Shown: positions 55,800-64,000 of the stretch, piece by piece | Layout of the letters: the number at the start of each line of letters is the position of its first letter | Numbering within the stretch: position 1 is the stretch's first letter | Origin: Gallionellaceae bacterium | GTDB taxonomy: Bacteria > Pseudomonadota > Gammaproteobacteria > Burkholderiales > Thiobacillaceae | Direction: 5' to 3' | DNA length: 64,000 nt | NCBI GenBank assembly: GCA_028714875.1 | Contig: JAQTLN010000009.1 | Span: 81,740 to 145,739 of the forward strand | Notes under the pieces: model-generated | The model's database searches: none | What the model saw: only the letters and a program-made list of their open reading frames with translations | What the model was told of the DNA's origin: nothing | Translations under genes and position numbers: made by a program

Positions 55800-55817
55800 A
55801 GCCGCCAGGGGCGGCTT
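55798..55817 (-). terminator. Possible terminator after htpX
   Basis: AAGCCGCC-CCT-GGCGGCTT stem (55799-55806 with 55810-55817), ending in only three T on the minus strand. It lies 41 bases past the htpX stop and abuts the candidate hdrC -35. Confidence 0.5.
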
Positions 55818-55857
55818 GTTTCAATAGTGATTATTGGCGGGGCCGCTCCCGCCTGGC

Positions 55858-56721
55858 TCAAACGCCGCGCCGGGCCAGTTCCAGGAGGCGGGCGACGCGC
55901 TGCTCGGTCGCGGGATGGGTGCGGAACAAGCCGGCCATGTCGCCACCCGAGAGGGGGTTGATGATCATCATCTGCGCGGTTTCCGGGTGCAGGTCGGCGG
56001 TCTCCAGCGGGGTGCCGCGCGCGTAGGCCTCGATCTTGCGCAGGGCGGCGGCGAGCGCTTCCGGGTCGCCGGAGATTTCCGCGCCACCACGGTCGGCGCC
56101 GAATTCGCGGGCGCGCGAGATGGCCATCTGGATCAGCGTGGCGGCCAGCGGCGCCAGGATCATGATCACCAGTTGCACGACGAAATTCGGCCGTTCGCGG
56201 TCGCCGCCACCGAACAGGAAGCCGAACTGGGCCAGCGCCGAGATGGCACCGGCCACGGTGGCGGAAATAGTGGAGGTGAGGATGTCGCGGTTCTTCACAT
56301 GCGCCAGTTCATGCGCCATCACGCCGCGCAGTTCACGCGCCGAGAGCATGCGCAGGATACCGGTGGTGGCGGCCACCGCCGCGTGTTCCGGGTTGCGCCC
56401 GGTGGCGAAGGCGTTGGGCTGCGCCTCGTCGATGAGATAGACCTTGGGCATGGGCAAATCCGCGCGCCGCGCCAGTTCCGCGACCATGTTGTAGAACTCG
56501 GGCGCGTCCGCCGGGCCGACTTCCTGGGCGTTGTACATGCGCAGGACCATCTTGTCGGAATTCCAGTAGGCCCACAGGTTCATGGCGCCGCCCAGCAGCA
56601 GCGCGATCACCATGCCGGTGGCGCCGCCTAGCAGCATCCCCACCGCGCCGAACAGGGCGACGATGGCGGCCATCAGCAGCGTGGTTTTCAGCCAGTTGTT
56701 GAGCATTGCGGGGTTCCTCAA
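55858..56721 (-). CDS. htpX: HtpX zinc metalloprotease (M48)
   Basis: 287 aa. Membrane segments at ~8-25 and ~30-50, the zinc motif HELAH in [14 protein letters not shown], third ligand Glu in [14 protein letters not shown], plus two more hydrophobic helices at ~155-175 and ~190-208. An inner-membrane protease that removes damaged membrane proteins. Usual length. A separate transcript between fmt and hdrC. Confidence 0.94.
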   Translation of the reverse strand: MRNPAMLNNWLKTTLLMAAIVALFGAVGMLLGGATGMVIALLLGGAMNLWAYWNSDKMVLRMYNAQEVGPADAPEFYNMVAELARRADLPMPKVYLIDEAQPNAFATGRNPEHAAVAATTGILRMLSARELRGVMAHELAHVKNRDILTSTISATVAGAISALAQFGFLFGGGDRERPNFVVQLVIMILAPLAATLIQMAISRAREFGADRGGAEISGDPEALAAALRKIEAYARGTPLETADLHPETAQMMIINPLSGGDMAGLFRTHPATEQRVARLLELARRGV

Positions 56722-56777
56722 ATGAATTCAGTCGAGGCCATAGATGCGGGGGAGCGGAAAAAATTCAATCGGGGTTT

Positions 56778-56841
56778 GTAGCGCCGACTTCCAGCCGCTC
56801 GTTCTTGCAACCCAAAACAGCCGGCTGGAAGCCGACGCTAC
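56778..56841. repeat. BIME after fmt, supplying its stop codon
   Basis: GTAGCGCCGACTTCCAGCCG on the plus strand from 56778 and GTAGCGTCGGCTTCCAGCCGG on the minus strand from 56841. The TAG 56840-56838 is the fmt stop. Confidence 0.78.
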
Positions 56842-57779
56842 ATTAGCTTGTCGCCGGGTTTGATCGGCGTGCCGGCGAGAAACGCGGCAATGTCCAGGCG
56901 CTTGCCGCCCGGTTTCTGCGCTTCGGTGATGTCCAGCGCGCCGCTGCCGCAGGCGACGCGCAAGCCTTCCTTGTCGGCCGCCAGCACCGTGCCGGGCAGG
57001 CCGCCGGGTTGGCCACCGGGTTGGCCAATCTCAGCGACCGGGTGTGCCCGCCAGATCTTGATCGGTTCGTCGCCAAGCAGCGCGTGGCCGCCAGGGAAGG
57101 GGTTGAAGGCGCGAATCCGGCGATCGAGTTCTTCGGCGGGGCGGCTCCAGTCGAGGCGGGCGTCATCCTTGGTGATTTTCTTCGCGTAGGTGACCAGGGC
57201 GTCGTCCTGTTTCTCGCCGACCATCGTCTCCAGGCGGGGCAGCAGGGCGGCGATTTCGCGCGCGCCCAGTTCCGCCAGCTTGTCGTGCAGGCTGCCGGTG
57301 GTGTCGTCGGCGAGGATGGGCAGGGCGGCGCGGGTGAGCATGGCGCCGGTATCCAGGCCTTTGTCCATTTGCATCAGGGTGATGCCGGTTTCCCGGTCGC
57401 CCGCTTCGATCGCGCGGTGGATCGGCGCGGCGCCGCGCCAGCGTGGTAGCAGGGAGGCGTGGATGTTCACACAACCGAGGCGCGGCATGACCAGCGCGGC
57501 TTCCGGCAGGATCAGGCCATAGGCGGCGACCACCATGACCTCGGCGGCGGCATCCGCGATGGGCTGGCGCGCCGCTTCCGTCTTCAGGTTTTCCGGCTGC
57601 GCCACGGTCAGGCCGTGCGCCAGCGCGACTTCCTTCACCGGACTGGCCTTGAGTTTCATGCCGCGCCCCGCCGGCCGGTCGGGTTGGGTGAGGACTAGGG
57701 GAATCTCGTGTCCGGCGGCGATCAGGGCTTTCAATGCGGCGGCGGCGAACTCCGGCGTTCCGGCGAAGATCAGGCGCAT
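56838..57779 (-). CDS. fmt: Methionyl-tRNA formyltransferase
   Basis: 313 aa. [20 protein letters not shown] start, folate-binding [20 protein letters not shown] with catalytic Asn/His, and [19 protein letters not shown]. It formylates initiator Met-tRNA. The ATG 57779 overlaps the def TAA by one base (TAATG). The longer reading from 57896 is inside def and rejected. Stop codon provided by a repeat. Confidence 0.95.
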   Translation of the reverse strand: MRLIFAGTPEFAAAALKALIAAGHEIPLVLTQPDRPAGRGMKLKASPVKEVALAHGLTVAQPENLKTEAARQPIADAAAEVMVVAAYGLILPEAALVMPRLGCVNIHASLLPRWRGAAPIHRAIEAGDRETGITLMQMDKGLDTGAMLTRAALPILADDTTGSLHDKLAELGAREIAALLPRLETMVGEKQDDALVTYAKKITKDDARLDWSRPAEELDRRIRAFNPFPGGHALLGDEPIKIWRAHPVAEIGQPGGQPGGLPGTVLAADKEGLRVACGSGALDITEAQKPGGKRLDIAAFLAGTPIKPGDKLM

Positions 57780-58282
57780 TACATCGCTTCCCGCAACTGT
57801 TTCTTGATCTTCTTGAGGATGCGGTCCTGTTTCAGGCGGGAGAGATATTCCACGAACACCTTGCCGTTGAGGTGGTCGATCTCGTGCTGGATGCACACCG
57901 CCAGCAGGTCGTCGGCCTCCAGTTCGAAGGCTTGCCCCAAGCTGTTCAGCGCGCGCACGCGGATGCGTTCCGGGCGGGTGACCGTGTCGTAGATGCCGGG
58001 TACCGAGAGGCAGCCTTCCTCGTGTTCACTCTGGCCGCTGGTTTCGAGAATTTCCGGGTTGATGAACACCTGGAGGTTGTTTTTCGACTCGCTGATGTCC
58101 ACCAGAATCAGGCGGACATGGCGGTCCACCTGGGTGGCGGCCAGACCGATGCCGGGGGCGGCATACATGGTCTCCGCCATGTCGGCGATCAGCGCCCTGA
58201 TGTTGTCATCCACCGTGGCGATGGGCTGGGCAACCTTGTACAGGCGCGGGTCGGGATAATGGACAATCTTGAGCAGGGCCAT
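57779..58282 (-). CDS. def: Peptide deformylase
   Basis: 167 aa. Motifs [17 protein letters not shown] (metal-binding Cys) and [11 protein letters not shown] (two metal-binding His and catalytic Glu). It removes the N-formyl group from nascent proteins. Coupled to fmt. Divergent from the LysM gene with 123 bases between. Confidence 0.96.
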   Translation of the reverse strand: MALLKIVHYPDPRLYKVAQPIATVDDNIRALIADMAETMYAAPGIGLAATQVDRHVRLILVDISESKNNLQVFINPEILETSGQSEHEEGCLSVPGIYDTVTRPERIRVRALNSLGQAFELEADDLLAVCIQHEIDHLNGKVFVEYLSRLKQDRILKKIKKQLREAM

Positions 58283-58405
58283 GGTCTATAGGGGGGTAGG
58301 TGCAAATTCGGAGAAACTGGTTTAAGTTCGCTGCGGGCTCCATTATAAATCAGCGTGTTTCGCGCTTTAACGCCATAAGGTAGTGACCAACACAAGGCAG
58401 GAACC

Positions 58406-59509
58406 ATGCGTACCTTTTTTCTGATTACCGTTTTATCGCTGACCTTCCCGGCCTGGGCCGATCAGGTCCGCCTCCAGGATAACGCCCCCGAGCAACACGT
58501 CGTGGTCAAGGGCGACACCCTCTGGGACATCTCGGCCACGTTCCTGAAAGACCCCTGGCAGTGGCCGAATGTCTGGAAGCTCAACCGCGATGAAATCAAG
58601 AACCCGCACCTGATCTATCCCGGCGACGTGGTGAAGCTCAGCCGCGATGCCGACGGCAATATCCGCCTCAGCCTGGAAAAGGGGCCGCGCCTCAATGAGA
58701 CGGTGAAGCTGTCGCCGCGCGCTTATGGTGAACCCATCATCATCAAGGAAGCCGGTATTCCCAGTATTCCCGAGAAAGCCATCGCCCCCCTGCTGTCGCG
58801 CGGCGGCGTGGGTGACCCGAGCGATCTGGAAAATGCGCCGCGCATCCTCGGTTCCAGCGATGCGCGCGTGATGTTCGGCCTCCACGACCGCGTCTATGCC
58901 GGCAAGGGCGATGGCGAGACGGTGGATTGGCGCATCGTGCGCCTGGGCCAGCCGATCAAGAATCCGGATAACAAGGAAGAAGTGCTGGCTTACGAGCTGG
59001 TGTACGCCGGCGAGGCGCATACCGTGCAGCCGGGCGACCCGCAAATGCTGCGCATCACACGCTCCGAACAGGAAATCCTGGAACGCGACCGCCTACTGCC
59101 GGCCTGGAAAGCGGAGCCCATGCATTACGTGCCGCGCGCACCGGAAAAACCCATCGCCGCCAGGGTCGCCGCCACGCTGGGCGGCACCGTCCATGCCGGC
59201 GCCTGGACGACCGTGGTGCTCGACAAGGGCATGCGCGACGGGCTGGAACTCGGCCATGTCCTGGCGCTGTTCCGCGCCGGCCGCTCGGTGGCCGATCCCA
59301 AGTGCGTGCGCGCCGACAAGATCGCATTCCTGGCCGGCGGCGAAGGCCATGCCAGCGATTGCACGCCGGACAAGAGTGATAAAAGCACCTTGCCGGATAC
59401 GCGTATCGGCCTGGCCTTCGTTTACCGGGTGTTCAACAAAGTGGCCTACGCGCTGGTGATGAAGAGCGAAGAGCATATCTCCCTGGGCGACCGCGCCCGC
59501 AATCCCTAG
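58406..59509 (+). CDS. LysM peptidoglycan-binding domain protein
   Basis: 367 aa. Signal peptide MRTFFLITVLSLTFPAWA, one LysM domain at ~30-80 (VVKGDTLWDISATFLKDPWQ; NPHLIYPGDVVKL), then a long region of unknown fold (DKGMRDGLELGHVLALFRAG looks beta-barrel/SH3-like). Periplasmic or outer-membrane-associated. In betaproteobacteria this gene commonly precedes dprA. Role in envelope maintenance is inferred only. Confidence 0.9.
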   Translation: MRTFFLITVLSLTFPAWADQVRLQDNAPEQHVVVKGDTLWDISATFLKDPWQWPNVWKLNRDEIKNPHLIYPGDVVKLSRDADGNIRLSLEKGPRLNETVKLSPRAYGEPIIIKEAGIPSIPEKAIAPLLSRGGVGDPSDLENAPRILGSSDARVMFGLHDRVYAGKGDGETVDWRIVRLGQPIKNPDNKEEVLAYELVYAGEAHTVQPGDPQMLRITRSEQEILERDRLLPAWKAEPMHYVPRAPEKPIAARVAATLGGTVHAGAWTTVVLDKGMRDGLELGHVLALFRAGRSVADPKCVRADKIAFLAGGEGHASDCTPDKSDKSTLPDTRIGLAFVYRVFNKVAYALVMKSEEHISLGDRARNP

Positions 59510-59517
59510 TCGCCCGT

Positions 59518-59541
59518 TTTGCCGGCATGGTTGCCGGCAAA
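59518..59541. terminator. Small hairpin between LysM gene and dprA
   Basis: TTTGCCGGC-ATGGTT-GCCGGCAAA, nine-base stem, 8 bases past the LysM stop and 10 bases before the dprA ATG. It has no T-run, so it is a weak terminator or attenuator at best, and it may fold over the dprA ribosome site. Confidence 0.4.
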
Positions 59542-59551
59542 CTGACAAATC

Positions 59552-60634
59552 ATGCCGCAACGCCCCGACGCCGTTTTCTGGCTGACCCTGGAAGCCGTGC
59601 CCGGCCTTGGCCCGGACGGCGTGAGGCGCTTGCTCGACGCCTTTCCTTCCGCGCAATCCATCTGCGAGGCGAAGACGGCGCAACTGGCCCCCCTGGTGGG
59701 TGACAAGCTTGCCCGTGCTATTGCCGCCGGCGCGGATGCCGCCCTTCTGCAACTTGGGCTGGCCTGGCTGGACGCGCCGGAAAACCACCTGATTACCTGG
59801 GACGACCCGGCTTATCCCGCGCAACTGCGCGAACTGGCCGATGCCCCCGCCTGGCTGTATGTGAAGGGCGATCCGGATTGGCTGTCGCGGCCGATGCTGG
59901 CCATCGTCGGCAGCCGCCATGCCACGCCGCAGGGCTTGCGTGATGCCCAGGCCTTCGCCGAAACCTTGTCCGAAGCCGGCCTGACCATCGTCAGCGGCCT
60001 GGCCATGGGAGTCGATGCCGCCGCCCACGAAGGCGGCCTCAAAGGGCTGGCGAGCAGCGTGGCGGTGGTGGGCACCGGCCTCGACCGCGTTTATCCCGCG
60101 CGCAACCGGGAACTGGCGCACCGCCTGGCGCTGGGGGGCGCCATCGTTTCCGAATTCCCGATCGGCACGGCGCCGAAACGCGGCCACTTTCCGCGCCGAA
60201 ACCGGCTCATTAGCGGGCTCTCGCTGGGGGTGCTGGTGGTGGAAGCGGCGCTGCAAAGCGGTTCTTTGATCACCGCGCGCCTGGCCGGCGAACAGGGGCG
60301 CGACGTGTTCGCGATTCCCGGCTCCATCCACTCCTCGCTGTCCAAGGGTTGCCATCGCCTGATCAAACAGGGCGCTAAATTGGTGGAATCCGCCAACGAC
60401 ATTCTGGAAGAGTTGGGGCGTCGGCTGCCAGCCGCGCCCCCCGCCGTGGCACCCGTCTCGGCCCCCGACGAACTGCTGGAAATGCTGGCCGGCGGCCCGC
60501 TTTCGCCGGATCAACTCGCCGACCGCCTTGGCTTGACGGTGGAAACGCTTTCGGTCAGGCTTCTCGCGGCCGAAATGGATGGTCACGTCGCCAGAATGCC
60601 CGGCGGCCTCTATCAAAGACTCTACAACTACTAA
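59552..60634 (+). CDS. dprA: DNA-processing protein DprA
   Basis: 360 aa. Rossmann-like core: AIVGSRHATPQGLRDA, SGLAMGVDAAAHEGGLK, GTGLDRVYPARNRELA, HFPRRNRLISGLSLGVLVVE. C-terminal winged-helix (DML1-like) domain at ~300-360. It loads RecA onto incoming single-stranded DNA during transformation. Its TAA overlaps the smg ATG by one base. Confidence 0.95.
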   Translation: MPQRPDAVFWLTLEAVPGLGPDGVRRLLDAFPSAQSICEAKTAQLAPLVGDKLARAIAAGADAALLQLGLAWLDAPENHLITWDDPAYPAQLRELADAPAWLYVKGDPDWLSRPMLAIVGSRHATPQGLRDAQAFAETLSEAGLTIVSGLAMGVDAAAHEGGLKGLASSVAVVGTGLDRVYPARNRELAHRLALGGAIVSEFPIGTAPKRGHFPRRNRLISGLSLGVLVVEAALQSGSLITARLAGEQGRDVFAIPGSIHSSLSKGCHRLIKQGAKLVESANDILEELGRRLPAAPPAVAPVSAPDELLEMLAGGPLSPDQLADRLGLTVETLSVRLLAAEMDGHVARMPGGLYQRLYNY

Positions 60635-61113
60635 TGTTCGACATCCTCCTCTACCTCTACGACACCTATCTGTTTTCCGAGCATTTCCCGAACCCGGAAC
60701 AGCTTTCCCGCAAGCTGTCCGCCGCCGGTTTCGAGGATGACGATATCGGCGCCGCCCTGAACTGGCTGGCCGCCCTGGATAGTCTGACGCCCGGCGATGC
60801 CGCTGAAGGCGTGCCGCCCGTGCGTTGTTACAGCGATGCCGAAATCAGCCGCCTGGCCACGGAAGGGCGCGGCTTTCTGACCTTCCTGGAAGGCAGCAAC
60901 CTGCTCACGCCGCAAGCCCGTGAATGGGTGATCGACCAGGCGATGGCCCTGGAAGACAGCGAGGTCTCCGCCGACCGCATCAAGTGGATTGCCCTGCTGG
61001 CGCTTTGGAAGCTCAATGGCGCCGGTGACGTGCTCTGGTTGGAAGACCTGGTACGCGGCGGCATCGCGGACAGCGGCGACGAAGACAGCGGCTGGCATCC
61101 CACCCTCCACTAA
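60634..61113 (+). CDS. smg: Smg family protein (DUF494)
   Basis: 159 aa. MFDILLYLYDTYLFSEHFPN start and helical C-terminus typical of Smg/DUF494, a conserved protein of unknown function found next to dprA in beta- and gammaproteobacteria. No catalytic motif. Followed by topB after 12 bases. Confidence 0.92.
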   Translation: MFDILLYLYDTYLFSEHFPNPEQLSRKLSAAGFEDDDIGAALNWLAALDSLTPGDAAEGVPPVRCYSDAEISRLATEGRGFLTFLEGSNLLTPQAREWVIDQAMALEDSEVSADRIKWIALLALWKLNGAGDVLWLEDLVRGGIADSGDEDSGWHPTLH

Positions 61114-61125
61114 CGAGCCGTCTCA

Positions 61126-63801
61126 GTGCCCAAACAACTCATCATCGCCGAGAAGCCCTCGGTCGCTCAGGACATCGCCCGCGCGCTGGGCGGATTCACC
61201 AAAGAAAAAGACTATTTCGAGTCCGAGCAGTATGTCCTGTCCTCCGCCGTCGGCCACTTGCTGGAGTTGACCTTGCCGGAGGAGTACGAGGTCAAACGCG
61301 GCAAATGGTCGTTCGCGAATCTGCCGGTGATACCGCCGCACTTCGCGCTGAAACCGGTCGAGAAGACCGAAGACCGTCTGAAACTGCTGACCCGTCTGAT
61401 CAAGCGCAAGGATGTGGATGGTCTGATCAACGCCTGTGACGCGGGCCGCGAGGGTGAGTTGATCTTCAATTACATCGCCCAGCACAGCGCCACAAAAAAG
61501 CCGGTGCGCCGCCTCTGGTTGCAGTCGATGACCCAGGGCGCGATCCGCGACGGTTTCGGCTCGCTGCGTGAAGCCTCGGAGATGGCCGGCCTGCGCGCCG
61601 CCGCCATCAGCCGGGCGGAGTCCGACTGGCTGATCGGCATCAACGGCACCCGCGCGATGACCGCCTTCAACTCCAAGACCGGCGGCTTCCACCTCACCAC
61701 CGTCGGCCGCGTGCAGACGCCCACCCTGGCCATCGTGGTCGGGCGCGAGGAGCGCATTCGCAAGTTCGTGCCGCGCGCCTATTGGGAACTGGAAGCCCGC
61801 TTTGCCGGCGCCAAAGGCGAATACACCGGGCGCTGGTTCGACGAGAAATTCAAGAAGATCGAGGACGACGAGCACGCCACCGCTTATCGCCTCTGGGAGC
61901 AGTCGCGCGCGGAGGCGATCCGTGCCGCCTGCCTCGGCCAGCCGGCCACGGCCACGGAGGAAACCAAGCCGTCCAGCCAACTCTCGCCGTTGCTCTACGA
62001 CCTCACCAGCCTGCAACGCGAAGCCAACGGCCGTTTCGGCTTTTCCGCCAAGACCACCCTGGGCCTGGCGCAGGCACTCTACGAAAAGCACAAGGTGCTG
62101 ACCTATCCGCGTACCGACGCGCGCGCCCTGCCCGAGGATTACCTGCCCACGGTCAAGGAAGTGCTAGGTAATCTGCCCGAGGAATACGCGCCGCTGGCCG
62201 CCACCATTCTGGAAAAGAACTGGCTGGATGAGAGCAAGCCGCTGAACAAGCGCATTTTCAACAACAGCAAGATTTCCGATCACTTCGCCATCATCCCCAC
62301 CGGCACGGCGCCGAAGTCGCTCAACGAGATCGAACAGAAACTATACGATCTGGTCACGCGCCGTTTCCTCGCGGTGTTCTACCCGGCGGCGGAATACTCG
62401 ATCACCACCCGCATCACCCGCATCGCGAAAGAGGCTTTCAAGACCGAGGGCAAGGTGCTGGTGAATCCCGGCTGGCTGGCGGTGTATGGCAAGGAATCCC
62501 AGGTTGAGGATGGCGATGGCGGACCTTCCCTGGTACCCATCGTTCCCGGCGAAACCCTTCAGACCAAAACGGTGGACATCAAGGCCGCCTTTACCCGGCC
62601 GCCGCCGCGCTTCAATGAAGCCACGCTGCTTTCCGCGATGGAGGGCGCCGGCAAGATGGTGGAAGACGAAGAACTGCGCGCCGCCATGGGCGCGCGCGGC
62701 CTCGGCACGCCGGCGACGCGGGCGCAGATCATCGAAAACCTGATTTCCGAGGTCTACCTTTACCGCGAAGGGCGCGATCTGATTCCCACCGCCAAGGCGT
62801 TCTCGCTGATCACCTTGCTGCGCGGCCTCGGCGTCACCGAACTGGCTTCGCCGGAACTCACCGGTGAATGGGAATACAAGCTGGCGCAACTGGAGCGCGG
62901 CAATATTTCGCGCGAAACGTTCATGGGCCACATCACCGCGCTGACCCAGGACATCGTCGAGCGCGCCAAGCGTTACGAGTCCGACACCGTGCCGGGCGAC
63001 TTCGCCATCCTGAAAACCCCCTGCCCGAAATGCGGCGGTGTGTTGAAGGAAAATTACAAAAAATTCGCCTGCCAGTCCTGCGACTGGAGCACCTGGAAGA
63101 TCGTCGCCAGCCGCCAGTTCGAAGTGTCCGAGATGGAAGCGCTGTTGCGCGAAGGCAAGATCGGCCCGCTCACCGGCTTCAGGAACAAGATGGGGCGTCC
63201 GTTCGACGCCGAGATTCGCCTCAACGACGACAAGATGCCGGAATTCGACTTCGGCCAGCCGCGCGAGGGCGAGGAAGCCGAGGCGGTGGACTTCTCCGCC
63301 CAGGAAAGCCTGGGCAAGTGCCCCAAGTGCGGCGCGGCGGTGTACGAACACGGCAATTCCTACGTCTGCGAAAAGAGCGTCGGCGCCGAGCGCGCTTGTG
63401 ATTTCCGCAGCGGCAAACTGATCCTGCAACAGCCGGTGGAACGCGCCCAGATGCAGAAGCTGCTCGCGGAAGGGAAGACCGATCTGCTGACCGGCTTCGT
63501 CTCCGCCCGCACCCGGCGCAAGTTTTCCGCCTTCCTGGTGCGCGACAAGGCCGGCAAGGTCAGCTTCGAATTCGAGCCGCGCGCGGAAGGCCCCAGCAAG
63601 CGCGCCGCGCCTGAGCCCGGCAAGGAGCTCGGCGCCCACCCGGGCGACGGCAAGCCCGTCACCCTCAAGTCCGGCCGCTATGGCCCCTACGTGCAGCATG
63701 GCAAGCTCAATGCCACTCTGCCCAAGGACATGAACCCGGAGTCCGTCACGTTGGAGCAGGCCGTGGACCTGCTGGCGATCAAGGCGGCTTCAGGCAAATA
63801 A
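61126..63801 (+). CDS. topB: DNA topoisomerase III
   Basis: 891 aa from a GTG at 61126. Toprim domain (KQLIIAEKPSVAQDIARALG, Glu9; ACDAGREGELIF), catalytic Tyr327 in VLTYPRTDARALPEDY, then the gate domains. The C-terminus holds zinc-ribbon-like CPKCGGVLKENYKKFACQSC and CPKCGAAVYEHGNSYVC, and a final KSGRYGPYVQHGKLNATLP. It is longer than the E. coli enzyme (about 650 aa) owing to the C-terminal zinc and repeat segments, as is usual in betaproteobacteria. It relaxes and decatenates single-stranded or nicked DNA. Confidence 0.93.
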   Translation: MPKQLIIAEKPSVAQDIARALGGFTKEKDYFESEQYVLSSAVGHLLELTLPEEYEVKRGKWSFANLPVIPPHFALKPVEKTEDRLKLLTRLIKRKDVDGLINACDAGREGELIFNYIAQHSATKKPVRRLWLQSMTQGAIRDGFGSLREASEMAGLRAAAISRAESDWLIGINGTRAMTAFNSKTGGFHLTTVGRVQTPTLAIVVGREERIRKFVPRAYWELEARFAGAKGEYTGRWFDEKFKKIEDDEHATAYRLWEQSRAEAIRAACLGQPATATEETKPSSQLSPLLYDLTSLQREANGRFGFSAKTTLGLAQALYEKHKVLTYPRTDARALPEDYLPTVKEVLGNLPEEYAPLAATILEKNWLDESKPLNKRIFNNSKISDHFAIIPTGTAPKSLNEIEQKLYDLVTRRFLAVFYPAAEYSITTRITRIAKEAFKTEGKVLVNPGWLAVYGKESQVEDGDGGPSLVPIVPGETLQTKTVDIKAAFTRPPPRFNEATLLSAMEGAGKMVEDEELRAAMGARGLGTPATRAQIIENLISEVYLYREGRDLIPTAKAFSLITLLRGLGVTELASPELTGEWEYKLAQLERGNISRETFMGHITALTQDIVERAKRYESDTVPGDFAILKTPCPKCGGVLKENYKKFACQSCDWSTWKIVASRQFEVSEMEALLREGKIGPLTGFRNKMGRPFDAEIRLNDDKMPEFDFGQPREGEEAEAVDFSAQESLGKCPKCGAAVYEHGNSYVCEKSVGAERACDFRSGKLILQQPVERAQMQKLLAEGKTDLLTGFVSARTRRKFSAFLVRDKAGKVSFEFEPRAEGPSKRAAPEPGKELGAHPGDGKPVTLKSGRYGPYVQHGKLNATLPKDMNPESVTLEQAVDLLAIKAASGK

Positions 63802-63905
63802 CAAACCGCCGGCGTTGTTGGCCAGCGCCGGGTCGCATTTGACATCTGGCAGGGCAATCTCCCCGATAGGTATCTAGTAGCCCGTTCCATTAAAACGAAT
63901 ACATA

Positions 63906-64000
63906 TCAAGTCAGGCCGAGGTCAAATTTGTTCCAGCGAAATACGACAGGTGCCGCATTGATCTCAGCGATCCCTTTGAGGACGCGTTCCTTCAGATCCT
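63906..64000 (-). CDS. IS630-family transposase, C-terminal fragment at window edge
   Basis: A minus-strand frame from 63998 reads DLKERVLKGIAEINAAPVVF, then RWNKFDLGLT and a stop at 63906. This matches the C-terminal end of IS630-type DDE transposases (EINAxPVxxRWKKFD). The rest is beyond the window. The insertion end probably lies in 63865-63905 (sequence TAGTAGCCCGTTCC...AACGAATAC), but no target TA duplication can be confirmed. The 104 bases after topB show no gene. Confidence 0.65.
   Translation of the reverse strand, partial: DLKERVLKGIAEINAAPVVFRWNKFDLGLT

Overview
The window looks like a chromosomal segment of a GC-rich betaproteobacterium, probably a Nitrosomonadales- or Rhodocyclales-like chemolithotroph. 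Evidence for this is the fmt/def/LysM/dprA/smg/topB gene order, the EIIA(Man)-HPr-EI regulatory PTS, the DUF3683 FAD/Fe-S oxidoreductase, a Grx4 glutaredoxin, DUF3079, and a hydrogenase/Hdr locus next to a HAO-like multihaem cytochrome. This taxonomic placement is inference from gene content only.

Layout. 1-850: broken Phd-type antitoxin and a Uma2 (DUF820) protein. 841-4716: 1291-aa FAD/Fe-S oxidoreductase. 4890-7414: truncated regulatory PTS (EIIA-Man, HPr, Enzyme I). 7575-28529: a large chemotaxis/c-di-GMP region. It holds a diguanylate cyclase, a REC-PP2C-HATPase phosphatase with its STAS partner (an HsbR/HsbA-like pair), CheB, CheD, CheR, four chemoreceptors, CheW, CheA and CheY, with a divergent lytic transglycosylase inside. 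Three FliA (sigma-28)-type promoters are visible, so the region is probably part of the flagellar regulon. 28628-33766: Grx4, a CDP-6-deoxy-glucoseen reductase-like flavoprotein, an SDR epimerase, a PAS/GGDEF cyclase and a 2-Cys peroxiredoxin. 34048-39054: a livFGMHK branched-chain amino-acid ABC operon interrupted by a small AT-rich orphan gene. 39146-44777: two divergently encoded exported caspase-fold proteases (a C14 caspase with SH3 and DUF4384, and a TPR-CHAT protein) plus an exported DUF4384-like protein. 45018-46847: DUF3079, lipoyl synthase and an exported hypothetical. 47047-55674: hdrC-hdrB-hdrA-mvhD-mvhG-mvhA-protease, followed by an octahaem HAO-family cytochrome. 55858-63801: htpX, fmt-def, and the divergent LysM-dprA-smg-topB run. 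63906-64000: the C-terminal end of an IS630-type transposase.

The most interesting systems are: (1) an apparently complete MvhADG-HdrABC hydrogenase/heterodisulfide-reductase-type complex in a non-methanogen, with a HAO-like cytochrome beside it; (2) a periplasmic two-caspase module (C14 plus TPR-CHAT) with a possible membrane-active third protein and a 15-bp palindrome between the divergent genes; (3) a family of GTAG-headed REP/BIME elements placed at gene 3' ends, which in four genes supplies the TAG stop codon itself; and (4) an HsbRA-like partner-switching module fused to the chemotaxis operon with sigma-28 promoters. No rRNA, tRNA or CRISPR array was recognised by eye. No gene-free stretch exceeds 300 bases.
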